DNA of 64,000 nucleotides, taken from positions 1,039,319-1,103,318 of the forward strand of contig NZ_LMUT01000012.1 of assembly GCF_009765785.1 (NCBI RefSeq), written 5' to 3'. Both the position numbers and the translations under genes were made by a program. How positions within the stretch are numbered: position 1 is the first letter of the stretch; each line of letters begins with the position of its first letter. Below, piece after piece: positions 28,501 through 36,233 of the stretch. The notes under the pieces were generated by a model that saw only the letters and a list, made by a program, of their open reading frames with translations, was not told the DNA's origin and did no database searches. The stretch comes from Granulicella sp. L46 (lineage in GTDB: Bacteria; Acidobacteriota; Terriglobia; Terriglobales; Acidobacteriaceae).

Positions 28501-29010
28501 AGCACCTATCCTCGCCTCACCGCGGGATGGGAACTCAACAGCGCTCTCAGCCTGCACGGTGGCCAGCCGTTCAGCGTCGTAGCTAACGCCGATGAGCTCG
28601 GGAATGGCGACAACGCTGACCGCGCCATGGTCACCGGTGTCTCGGCCTTCAACGGCGTCTCCCACAAGATCGTCGACGGCGCAGCCCGGTGGTTCAATCC
28701 GGCCGCCTTCTCCGAACCGAACCCCGGCCAGATCAGCAACCAGCGCCGCAACCAGTACTCCAACCCCGGCTTCTCCGACGTCGACTTCTCCGTCGTCAAG
28801 AATACGAAGATCGCCGGTAACGTCAACTTCCAATTCCGCGCCGAGATGTTCAACCTCTTCAACCGCATCAACCTGGCCCCCGTGGGCGCACCGCAGATCG
28901 CCGCTGGCGGCAACTCCATCGGCTCAACCATTGGCGCCTACTTCGGTGCCCCCGGAATCGGCCCCGGCGAACCCTTCAACGTTCAGTTCGCCGGCAAGAT
29001 CATCTTCTGA
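25576..29010 (+). CDS. TonB-dependent outer-membrane transporter with carboxypeptidase-regulatory-like N-terminal domain (second copy)
   Basis: 1144 residues. Signal peptide about 1-30 (FLTLALLLLSILIAGGVTATAQ region), regulatory-like sandwich about 33-120 (GTVTDKTDAILSHASVTI), plug domain about 125-260 (AQVDGVRSNQVNWQIDGTDN) and a barrel ending in Phe (VQFAGKIIF). The GTG at 25576 is chosen because AGGAG lies eight bases upstream and the signal peptide starts there. A longer frame from 25474 would put 34 unlikely residues in front. It is only distantly similar to the transporter at 638 but shares its architecture. It closes the glycosidase/cytochrome region, just downstream of trehalase, and may import the sugars or oligosaccharides the locus handles; the ligand is not determinable. 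Confidence 0.92.
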   Translation: MQHFHLKNFLTLALLLLSILIAGGVTATAQNFRGSLNGTVTDKTDAILSHASVTILEVDTGVTHTTFSSSAGGFAFQDLPVGTYSVTIVAAGFSTGKYDKIPVSAGVPYTLPVSLDVSTSAQTVEVVASSVSLDTTTSALITDIPSQVISDAPNNGRDFTQFIQYTPGFAGYSIGGGPGAAQVDGVRSNQVNWQIDGTDNNDLWWNIPAINQGGVNGIAGVVVPLDSIEQFSFITSAMPETGRDAGGTVNLSIKSGTNVFHGDAYYYNRNEFFAANTPFAPSGSKKSETRDIDYGGSVGGPIMKNKLFFFLAYEHQGFVIGVASAKTEPSIDYQNEATVLINSYGIPVNQVSAALLANLWPADALTGPAQPNNYFNPGTENGHSFNPIVHLDYNINQSNQLSIRGYFADGDQTAPTSGELNPYFEVAPTHVENYAVIYNHIFSPKLANQAFFGVSYFDQVFSDADHSYDPVALGLNTGVTSPDLSGAPKITIGGAAAGSGLTSSASGFDPVGVTPPEGRQDITGHFDDAVAYTIGKHEFRFGGEFRRSQVYDFYQTGARGVFLFDGSQGPWSQNGGSAACDALSTAGTPPPVSTVRHAPITETDGNILLLADFMAGCVSTNNAYIAEGNQKRTVYENTWNIFAQDAWQVTPKLNINYGIRYDYAQSVHDSGKDLTSFDPSLTGGFAIQGGNVSILYNPFKGSVSPRIGVSYALEPKTTLRAGAGIYYDTVYMLPILNLHGTTDGGALGIGNNLAGSEPVVTAQATPTNPDGGVVISNGVPIFPTLAQTQAGAGVTNAFSINPNYRPSYTYSYNVNIQHEIGPRIIAQLGYLGTLSRKLTSVLDINPYAIGSQLLTADNLPANFPAACLPPNPNNYSYQQCTRPYFLQYPNIGNVNQLNSNLNANYNSLQATMRSTNYHGLTSQVVYTWSHALDYETGLIPYLPQDSFRQKLEYGNSDFDTRNTFSALLNYKIPGGSTYPRLTAGWELNSALSLHGGQPFSVVANADELGNGDNADRAMVTGVSAFNGVSHKIVDGAARWFNPAAFSEPNPGQISNQRRNQYSNPGFSDVDFSVVKNTKIAGNVNFQFRAEMFNLFNRINLAPVGAPQIAAGGNSIGSTIGAYFGAPGIGPGEPFNVQFAGKIIF

Positions 29011-29030
29011 CCCAATCCTTCCCAACAAAA

Positions 29031-29062
29031 AACGCCCCAATCCTCATCAGGATTGGGGCGTT
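29031..29062. terminator. Perfect bidirectional hairpin terminator
   Basis: AACGCCCCAATCCT (29031-29044), loop CATC, then the exact complement AGGATTGGGGCGTT (29049-29062): a 14-bp perfect stem between two convergent genes. A-rich DNA (AACAAAAA) on the left gives a T-run on the minus strand and TTCTCTTAATT follows on the plus strand, so it can serve both the transporter (+) and the epimerase (-). Confidence 0.9.
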
Positions 29063-29085
29063 CTCTTAATTCCACCACGCAGCCG

Positions 29086-30021
29086 CTAAAAATCCAGCGC
29101 CACCTGCGAGTACACCGGATCACGAAACGTCGAATAAAACGCCTCCTTCAACGGCGTCGACCGCACCTGAAATATTCCCGGCCAATCGATCACCTCAAAC
29201 ACATCCGGCGTCACCAACGCCTCCAGTTGCTTGGTCGTAAACGGAGGGTTCTTGTCCCACAGCGCATTCGCCTTCAGCAGCGTCCAGAACACACGATACG
29301 GCAGCTTAACAATCCGCGCCTTCGCCCCCGTCGCCTGTTTCAGCAGCCGGATCAGGTCGATATAGTCAATCCGCTCCATGCCCGTAATGTTGTACGCGCC
29401 CGTAATCTCCGTCTCGATCGACGAAGCAATGATGTCCGCAAAATCTCCCGCATACAGTGGCTGCCGCAGAAACTTTCCATCGCCCGGCACCGGAAACACT
29501 GGCACCCGCTGCATGAACCGTCCCAGCCAACCCACATGCTTGCGATCGAACCATCCAAACATCAGCGTCGGCCGCAGCACCACCTGCTTGATCCCAGACT
29601 GCGCTCCCAACGCCTCCTGCGCCTTCTTCGTCTCGGTGTAATCATCCACCGCCATCGAGTTCACCACCGACGAAGAAATATTCACCGCATACGGAACCTT
29701 GTACCGCAGCGCGGTCTCCAGCAGCCGCTCCGTCGCCGTAACGTTGTTGCGCACATACTCTTCTGGAAACAGGCCGCCGATCTGCGCATGCCCAATCATC
29801 AGGTGCGTGCAGCCCTCAAGCTCCTGCTGCCACGGCCCAGCCTCGGCAAGGTCAGCCTCAATCACCCGCAACTCCGGATGCAGCTGCCTCAGAATCGCCG
29901 TGTTCTTCGGATGCTTATCGATGGCGACTAACTCGCCCAGGTTCTTACGCTTCAATCGCGGAAGCAGATTCTGCCCGACCAGGCCCGCAGCCCCGGTAAT
30001 CACAATTTTTCTAGTCGTCAT
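29086..30021 (-). CDS. NAD-dependent epimerase/dehydratase (extended SDR)
   Basis: 311 residues. The N-terminal Rossmann motif is ITGAAGLVGQNLL (about 8-20). The active-site region has VNISSSVVNSMAVDDYTETK (about 114-135), with a Ser followed by a YxxxK (YTETK), typical of extended SDR enzymes that act on nucleotide sugars or similar. The substrate is not determinable. The FAD oxidoreductase gene lies 21 bp upstream and two polytopic glycosyltransferase-like genes further upstream on the same strand, so it probably modifies a sugar or lipid for envelope glycolipid assembly. TGGAGAG precedes the ATG. Confidence 0.88.
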   Translation of the reverse strand: MTTRKIVITGAAGLVGQNLLPRLKRKNLGELVAIDKHPKNTAILRQLHPELRVIEADLAEAGPWQQELEGCTHLMIGHAQIGGLFPEEYVRNNVTATERLLETALRYKVPYAVNISSSVVNSMAVDDYTETKKAQEALGAQSGIKQVVLRPTLMFGWFDRKHVGWLGRFMQRVPVFPVPGDGKFLRQPLYAGDFADIIASSIETEITGAYNITGMERIDYIDLIRLLKQATGAKARIVKLPYRVFWTLLKANALWDKNPPFTTKQLEALVTPDVFEVIDWPGIFQVRSTPLKEAFYSTFRDPVYSQVALDF

Positions 30022-30042
30022 ACTCTCCAGAAAAGATGCGCG

Positions 30043-31377
30043 TCATGCGCGATCTGTCATGCGTTCCAAAATCGGTTTGTCTTCCACTATAGCCCGCGCG
30101 CCCACCGCTCGCGCCATCGCCGATCCCAGCCTCACGCTCTCCGCAATGCCGCGATCCTCCGGGTAGTAATAGCAGGTATCGGCGATCTGCAGCCCCTCAA
30201 TCGGCGTCTTCACCGGAGGAATCTTCGCCGCAAATCCCGGCTCGCAGATCGGCTGCCCATAACGCAGTCGTGCCACCTTCGTGTCCTTCACATCCACGTC
30301 GCCGACCATCGGATTAATCTGCTGCAGACACCCAAACGCCTCCGCCAGCAACCGCTCATCCGGCCACGAAAACTTCTCATGCGTCACCGGCATGTAATAC
30401 GGCACATACACAATCGCGTCGCCGCCCATATCGCGTAAATTCGAGAACTCAATAATTCCCGGAATCTCAATCCCCGGAGCCGAAATATTTACCCAGAAGT
30501 GCGGCGTCACTCGGCGCGCCAACTTGAAGATCACGCAGATCACGCCAATGTTGTGGATCGCATCGTACTTCTGCTTCCACTCCTCTGGAAGGTCTGGCAC
30601 CATCGCGCTGACAAACGGTGTCGGCGTCGTGCAGATCACCGCATCAGCAGCGAACGTCTGCTGCGGAGTCTGCACTCCCGTCACACGCCCATCCGCCGTC
30701 AGCACCCGCTGCGCCGGCGTTCCCAAATGCACCCGTCCACCGTGCGCCTTGATTCCCTCGATCAGCGCATTCACCAGCGTCAGCGTGCCGCCGTCGATAT
30801 AACCCAGCCGCTCCTCCAACATGCTCTTGCGCGACCGCCCAATCCGTCGAATCCGCGTCCATATCCACGAGGCTGAAATGTTATCCGCATACTCGTAAAA
30901 CTTAAACTCGAACAGCGGCTTCCAGAAACGATCATAGATCGACTGCCCACACCACCGCAGAATCCAGTCCTTCGCCGACTCATGCTCCAGCACCGGCCAG
31001 CTATTCCGTCGTACACACACAAACGCGAACAACCCATACCGCATCTTCTCGAATAAATTCAGCCCCGGATACTTGAACAGTGAAATCGGATCGCCCCACG
31101 CATGCAGCTTCCCGTCAAAGTACCCCATCGTCGTCTTCCGCCAAATCATCTTATCGCCAATGCCCAACTCGTTCATCAGCTCAAACGTCGGCAGATCCGA
31201 CAGGCACGCGAAATGATAAAACCTCTCCAACGACAGCCCTCCAAAATCGAAGTGGCCAGCCATCCCGCCCGGCTCCGGCGCCGCCTCAATCACATCGACG
31301 GAATGCCCGTCTTTGGCAGCCCGATACCCAGCTGCCAGGCCCATCGCTCCTGCCCCAACTACAACTACACGAGCCAT
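30043..31377 (-). CDS. FAD/NAD(P)-dependent amine-oxidase-like oxidoreductase
   Basis: 444 residues. The N-terminus MARVVVVGAGAMGLAAGY is the FAD dinucleotide-binding GxGxxG motif, followed by the family segment EAAPEPGGMAGHF. The C-terminal FAD contact is YYYPEDRGIAESVRLG (about 410-425). The overall type is protoporphyrinogen-oxidase/amine-oxidase/UDP-galactopyranose-mutase-like. Members in this context usually sit in glycolipid or exopolysaccharide clusters; the substrate is unknown. A good ribosome site (GAGGGGA) precedes the ATG. It is followed by the epimerase, 21 bp away, as an operon. Confidence 0.85.
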   Translation of the reverse strand: MARVVVVGAGAMGLAAGYRAAKDGHSVDVIEAAPEPGGMAGHFDFGGLSLERFYHFACLSDLPTFELMNELGIGDKMIWRKTTMGYFDGKLHAWGDPISLFKYPGLNLFEKMRYGLFAFVCVRRNSWPVLEHESAKDWILRWCGQSIYDRFWKPLFEFKFYEYADNISASWIWTRIRRIGRSRKSMLEERLGYIDGGTLTLVNALIEGIKAHGGRVHLGTPAQRVLTADGRVTGVQTPQQTFAADAVICTTPTPFVSAMVPDLPEEWKQKYDAIHNIGVICVIFKLARRVTPHFWVNISAPGIEIPGIIEFSNLRDMGGDAIVYVPYYMPVTHEKFSWPDERLLAEAFGCLQQINPMVGDVDVKDTKVARLRYGQPICEPGFAAKIPPVKTPIEGLQIADTCYYYPEDRGIAESVRLGSAMARAVGARAIVEDKPILERMTDRA

Positions 31378-31541
31378 TCATTCCCCTCTTGCTTGCATTC
31401 ATATCACCGGAATCCGAGACCGGCTCCAGGTTTCTAAACTGCGTGTCTGCTTGGCTTTGAGTCTACACGGCTACCCTGCGTTCTACCGCTTCCTACCGGG
31501 CATAGGAAACAGTCGTAAGCAGCGCGCGCTAAGCTATCCCC

Positions 31542-33251
31542 TCACGGTTTCGTGTAATACACAACATAGAGCGTCCCCGGCTCCGACCCAAGCCATCGCG
31601 AATAATGCACCGGCGCGAACGGCGCCTGCCCGTAGCACGCGCCCGGGTCAAACGAGATCCCATACCGCGGCACAATGTGCGGCGTCAGATCATGTCCGTT
31701 CACGTCGCACGTGCCCGCGGGCAGCGGCGGCGCTTCCTTATACATTCCCTTCGGATTGATCATCCTGTAATCGTTGATGAAACCCGCATGCTCGAGCTCA
31801 ACCCCCTGGTTATACTCCCAGCCATTGTCCACCGCCGTATCAGGAACGCCCGCCGCCAGCAGTTCATTCGCCAGCACCACACGCCCGCGATCGACCGCAA
31901 ACGTATTGTGCGTATTCACCACTCCATAGATCGCCATCACCCCCACCAGCGCGGCGCACACCCACGGCAGCTCGGGCCGGATCGCATCCTGGTAGTACCG
32001 CACCATGCAAACCAACGCGACCACCAGCAGCGCCAACAAGTAGCGCTCGGTCAAATGAAAGTCTCCCGCGCGCGGAATCAGCAACAGCACATACACCACC
32101 ACGAACGGCCCCAACAGCAAACCCAGCTGCTTCCAGGAAACCCCCGCAGCATTCTCCGTCCTCCGCGAAGTCCGTCCATCGCCCAGCAGCGAGATCAAAC
32201 CCAACACCCCGCCGACCGACACAACCGTCACCAACGCCTGCACCGCTCTATTCAGAAACAGAGGCGGATTGCCTTTGAGGATCATGAACTCGTACACCCC
32301 ATGCACGCCCACCCAGTCACCACCCGTCGGGTCCAGTGGAAAGCTGCCACGCACATGGCTCGGATACGTCGCTAGGAATAAACAACCTGCAGCCAACACC
32401 GCGCCAACCACCAGCACCCACCGCCGATTCCTCCGTATTCCCGGCAGGAACAACGCCACAATCGGAAGCAGCAGAAACGGCGCATCCAGAAAGATATGCC
32501 CTAATTGGCCCGCCGCTTGGCTCGCATTAAAGCTGTCAGAAAACACATGCTCCGGCACGTTGTAGGGCTGGTGTTTGAACCACTGCAGGCATCCAAAAAC
32601 CCAAAGCATCCCCGCCACATTCACCGCCGCCGCCCCAACAAATACATTCCTCCGCGACCGCAGCAGCCACACCGCCGACGGCACCATCACCAAAATCCCC
32701 AGCCAGGCAATCTGTCGCGACGTCCCACAGATTCCATCCGCTGCCACGGCAAAACACACCCACCCAACCGCCGCCCGAGGCGTCGCAGCCTGCAGCGCGC
32801 GCAAGCATCCATACAGGCACAGCACGATCGCAAACAATCCCTGGATGTCCGACATGAACGTAACCGAAAGCACCAGGTACAACGGGGAGAGCACAAGCGC
32901 CAGCGTACCCAGCATCGCATTCCGCTCGCTTATATTCGCCCGCACCAACACCCGCTGCAACACAAACGCCAGCACCATCGACACCAGCAGCGTGCTCATT
33001 CGCACCGTCGTCAGCGAGTAACCAAACAACTTAATAAACAACGCCCCCAGGTAAAGCTGCCACCCCAGCATCGGCGTCGTTGGCCCGTTATAAAAGATGT
33101 GCCCGGTCTCCGCCACCTTGCGCGCAATCAGGATGTACGACATGTCGTCGCATACGCCCATCGTCGTATACGGCCAACTCACCAGTTCGCACACCAGCAC
33201 CGCGAACGCGCAGAACAACGCCGGCAGCCGAAATTTACGCGCGACTCGCAA
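31542..33251 (-). CDS. Polytopic membrane glycosyltransferase-like protein (GT39/ArnT-like)
   Basis: 569 residues with about eleven hydrophobic helices. The first periplasmic loop has an acidic DDMSY motif (about residue 35) and is followed by GWQLYLGALFIKLFGYS, the pattern of GT-C enzymes that use polyprenyl-phosphate sugars. A soluble C-terminal part (about 480-569) faces the periplasm. It starts with TTG at 33251, preceded by GGAAGAG; no better start exists. Its stop is 164 bp upstream of the FAD oxidoreductase and its start 14 bp after another polytopic protein, so the minus-strand genes 34906 to 29086 are likely one transcription unit. Acceptor and sugar are unknown. Confidence 0.78.
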   Translation of the reverse strand: MRVARKFRLPALFCAFAVLVCELVSWPYTTMGVCDDMSYILIARKVAETGHIFYNGPTTPMLGWQLYLGALFIKLFGYSLTTVRMSTLLVSMVLAFVLQRVLVRANISERNAMLGTLALVLSPLYLVLSVTFMSDIQGLFAIVLCLYGCLRALQAATPRAAVGWVCFAVAADGICGTSRQIAWLGILVMVPSAVWLLRSRRNVFVGAAAVNVAGMLWVFGCLQWFKHQPYNVPEHVFSDSFNASQAAGQLGHIFLDAPFLLLPIVALFLPGIRRNRRWVLVVGAVLAAGCLFLATYPSHVRGSFPLDPTGGDWVGVHGVYEFMILKGNPPLFLNRAVQALVTVVSVGGVLGLISLLGDGRTSRRTENAAGVSWKQLGLLLGPFVVVYVLLLIPRAGDFHLTERYLLALLVVALVCMVRYYQDAIRPELPWVCAALVGVMAIYGVVNTHNTFAVDRGRVVLANELLAAGVPDTAVDNGWEYNQGVELEHAGFINDYRMINPKGMYKEAPPLPAGTCDVNGHDLTPHIVPRYGISFDPGACYGQAPFAPVHYSRWLGSEPGTLYVVYYTKP

Positions 33252-33265
33252 TCAGCACTCTTCCT

Positions 33266-34906
33266 TCATCGCTGCCGCTGCTCCGCCACAGGAAACTCCG
33301 GCAGCCGGCTGAACTGCACCTCATACACATCCGGCTCCTCAAACCCCGGCCCCAACAGTCGCAACGACGCGTTCCCCAACTGCGCCTGGTGCATCATGTA
33401 CGGCGGCAGCCAGTACGTCCCCAACATCACGCCTACCGCCATCAGCGCATGACGGTGCTCCGGCAAAAACTCGCCCACATCCATCGTCTGATATCCCAGC
33501 AGCTTTCCAAACACCAGAAAGTTTCTCTGCGACGTCTCCGACATCGGATACGTACGGACCTCCGCAAAATCCGTCAGAAAATACAGCCGCCGTTTCAGTT
33601 CCGGTGAAGCATAACAATCCAACCGCGTATAAAGCAGGTGATCGCCCACCAGCACCGGCAGATCGCTTCTCTCCAGCACCTTCACCCACTGCTCGCTGTT
33701 GTATCGCGCCGCCAGCGCGGCATGCACGCTCTTTGGATGCACCAGCGCGCGAATACCCTGGGGCATCGTCTTCAAATCCACCTTCAGCGTCACCGCCGCA
33801 AACAGGATCAGCAACACCGTCCCCGCCGCTCCCGTTCGCCGCGACTGCTCAGCAAACGAGGCCACCAGCAGAATCCCCAGCCCGATCGCATACCCCATCA
33901 CATAATCCGCGCGATACGCATGCAGCAGGTACGACGCCGGCAGCACGAACGCCGGCAGCGCTGTCAACAGCCCCACCAGCATCCACTCCGGCCCTGAAAA
34001 TTCCTTCTTCCTCTCCGTCAATTCCTCTGCACTCTTCCCATCCGCAAGCATCAGCGACGCAATCAATCCCGCGATCAGCAGGATCACCAGGAACCGCCAG
34101 TTGGTTGCGAAATAGTCGATATACGTCTGCTTCATCAGCGCTGAACTCGGCTGCGACCAGAAGTTCGAGCCATACAGTTTCGCCGCCCTCAGATCACCCG
34201 CCAACACCGGCAGCAGCGCCGCCGGAAACAGCACCAGCGCTGCCCACATCGCCCAGTTAACCCGCCGCCGCCGTGCATCCGCCCGCCATTGCGCCGCCGC
34301 AAACGGCACCATCAGAAAAACCGCAAACGTATGCGAAGAGATCGCCACAGCCAGTCCGCACCACACCCCGAACGCGCCCCATCCGCTGCTTTGCTCCAGC
34401 CCCTTTTGCCAGCAGATCATTGCAAATCCCAGCCCCGCCAGCTCCAACGTGTAGCTCTTCGCAAATACCGCAAAGGCCAGCAGCGGAAACGTCGTCAGCA
34501 ACAGCACCACAGCGAACGCATACACAGCCGCATAGCGCCGTCGCACAAACACAAACACGCACCACAACATCCCCAGGAAACTCACGATCGCCGGGAGCCG
34601 CGACCGAATCTCGTCATCCACCGGGAAGATTCTCAGCGCATGCAACACCAGCGCATACAACAGCCCAATCGTATCCAGCCCACTCGCATAAAAATTCCAG
34701 ATATCGTGCCAGTGCGGCAGCGCAGCCACCCGCACAATAATCAGCTCGTCATACCAAAGGTAGTCGCTCGCAGCCAGCCCCACCAGCGCGACGAACAGCA
34801 GGCACAGCAGCACAACCATCCCGGCCCCGGCATGCTGTTCCACCTTCTCTTCGATTCGTTCGAGTGCAGAGCTTGCCTTCTGTTTCGCCGCGGATCCTAA
34901 AATCAT
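33266..34906 (-). CDS. Polytopic membrane protein, probable GT-C glycosyltransferase
   Basis: 546 residues. A short cytoplasmic N-terminus (about 1-30) leads to ten or more transmembrane helices. The first outer loop carries an acidic DELIIVRV motif (about 53-60) after DYLWY, as expected for GT39-like enzymes, and a hydrophilic C-terminal domain (about 390-546) follows the last helix. It lies 14 bp upstream of the gene at 31542-33251 and should be co-transcribed with it. The divergent promoter region to the DPM1-GtrA gene (144 bp) contains TATAAT. The glycosyltransferase call is by fold-level resemblance only. Confidence 0.72.
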   Translation of the reverse strand: MILGSAAKQKASSALERIEEKVEQHAGAGMVVLLCLLFVALVGLAASDYLWYDELIIVRVAALPHWHDIWNFYASGLDTIGLLYALVLHALRIFPVDDEIRSRLPAIVSFLGMLWCVFVFVRRRYAAVYAFAVVLLLTTFPLLAFAVFAKSYTLELAGLGFAMICWQKGLEQSSGWGAFGVWCGLAVAISSHTFAVFLMVPFAAAQWRADARRRRVNWAMWAALVLFPAALLPVLAGDLRAAKLYGSNFWSQPSSALMKQTYIDYFATNWRFLVILLIAGLIASLMLADGKSAEELTERKKEFSGPEWMLVGLLTALPAFVLPASYLLHAYRADYVMGYAIGLGILLVASFAEQSRRTGAAGTVLLILFAAVTLKVDLKTMPQGIRALVHPKSVHAALAARYNSEQWVKVLERSDLPVLVGDHLLYTRLDCYASPELKRRLYFLTDFAEVRTYPMSETSQRNFLVFGKLLGYQTMDVGEFLPEHRHALMAVGVMLGTYWLPPYMMHQAQLGNASLRLLGPGFEEPDVYEVQFSRLPEFPVAEQRQR

Positions 34907-35050
34907 CTATCTCTCGACTTTGATGGTTGTCAGTAACTTATAATCTAATCGTGCGCGAAACAGCGCAGCAAGCATCTATCGTTATGCACGTTGTCGACGC
35001 AGTCTGAACAACGCTCCTAACCTTCTTCGGTGACTCGCCAGAGGATCTCA
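34907..35050. promoter_or_regulatory. Divergent promoter region with a TATAAT box
   Basis: 144 bp between divergent starts. TATAAT at 34939-34944 on the plus strand is an exact -10 consensus, but no good -35 stands 16-18 bp upstream, so promoter assignment is tentative. The RBS for the downstream gene is GAGG, six to seven bases before 35051. Confidence 0.35.
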
Positions 35051-36229
35051 ATGCCGTCTTATGATCTTTGCATCGTGATTCCCACGCTGAACGAGCGCGA
35101 GAACATCGGCATCTTGCTGGAGAGGTTGCGCAACACCCTCCATGATATCCGCTACGAGGTCATCGTCGTCGACGATGACTCACCCGATGGCACCGCAGCC
35201 GTCGTCAAGCACCTCTCCCGCACCCAGGACAATCTCCACGTTCTCCATCGCATCGGCCGCCGCGGCCTCTCCTCCGCCTGCATCGAGGGCATGCTCGCCA
35301 CCGCCGCACCGTACATCGCTGTAATGGATGCCGACCTCCAGCATGACGAGACCGTGCTCCCCGAGATGTACCGCAAGATATCTTCCGAAGACCTCGACCT
35401 CGTCGTCGGCTCCCGCAACATCGGCGGCGGCAGCATGGGCGACTTCTCTGACTGGCGCATCAAACTCAGCCGTCTAGGCCGCCGTCTCAGCGGAGTCGAG
35501 CGTCACGCCCACCTCACCGATCCCATGAGCGGCTTCTTCATCGTTCGCCGCTCTTTCTTCGAGCGCATCGCCCATCGCCTCACCGCCATCGGCTTCAAGA
35601 TCCTGCTCGACGTCGTCCTCTCCGCCGACGGCCAGGTCCGCGTCGGCGAAGTCCCCTACCACTTCCGCCTTCGCCAGCACGGCCAAAGCAAGCTCGACCT
35701 CATCGTTGGCCTCGAGTACCTCGAGCTCATCCTCGACAAATTCATCGGCAGCTACGTCTCCGTTCGCTTCGTCCTCTTCTGCCTCGTCGGTACCATCGGA
35801 GCCGTCATCCATCTGCTGCTTCTCGGCCTCCTCCTCAAGGTCGAACGCTTCACCTTCATCGAGTCGCAGGCCTGCGCCACGGGCATCGTCATGATCCTGA
35901 ACTACGTCCTCAACAACTCCTTCACCTATCGCGATCGCCGCCGCCGCGGCTCCGCCTTCTGGTTCGGCATGTTGAGCTTCTGCATTGCGTGCTCACTCGG
36001 CGGCATCGCCAACGTCCTCATCAGCGCCGAAGCGTTTCGTCAGGGCATGCCCTGGCCCCTCGCCGGCATCACTGGCCTGCTCTTCAGCGCTGTCTGGAAC
36101 TACGGCGTCACTGCCATGACCACCTGGCGTCAAGCCCGCCGCTCTGCCGCTCTCCGCGCCGAACGCCGTGCCCAGGCCTCAGCCCTCCCCGACGACACCC
36201 CCGTCACCGCGACCGAAATCCGCCACTAG
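35051..36229 (+). CDS. GT2 polyprenyl-phosphate glycosyltransferase fused to a GtrA-like membrane domain
   Basis: 392 residues. The N-terminal GT2 domain of dolichol-phosphate-mannose-synthase type (about 1-225) has VIPTLNERENIGILL, VVDDDSPDGT, the DADLQHD metal/nucleotide motif and DPMSGFFIVRR. Four hydrophobic helices of a GtrA-like domain follow (about 225-350; FVLFCLVGTIGAVIHLLLL, MILNYVLNNSFTYRDRRR). It transfers a hexose from a nucleotide sugar to undecaprenyl phosphate, and the GtrA part may help flip or dock the product. That product is the donor used by GT-C enzymes such as the two encoded divergently upstream. ATG 35051 has a ribosome site (GAGG); an in-frame GTG at 35030 does not. 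Confidence 0.9.
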   Translation: MPSYDLCIVIPTLNERENIGILLERLRNTLHDIRYEVIVVDDDSPDGTAAVVKHLSRTQDNLHVLHRIGRRGLSSACIEGMLATAAPYIAVMDADLQHDETVLPEMYRKISSEDLDLVVGSRNIGGGSMGDFSDWRIKLSRLGRRLSGVERHAHLTDPMSGFFIVRRSFFERIAHRLTAIGFKILLDVVLSADGQVRVGEVPYHFRLRQHGQSKLDLIVGLEYLELILDKFIGSYVSVRFVLFCLVGTIGAVIHLLLLGLLLKVERFTFIESQACATGIVMILNYVLNNSFTYRDRRRRGSAFWFGMLSFCIACSLGGIANVLISAEAFRQGMPWPLAGITGLLFSAVWNYGVTAMTTWRQARRSAALRAERRAQASALPDDTPVTATEIRH

Positions 36230-36233
36230 CCAT

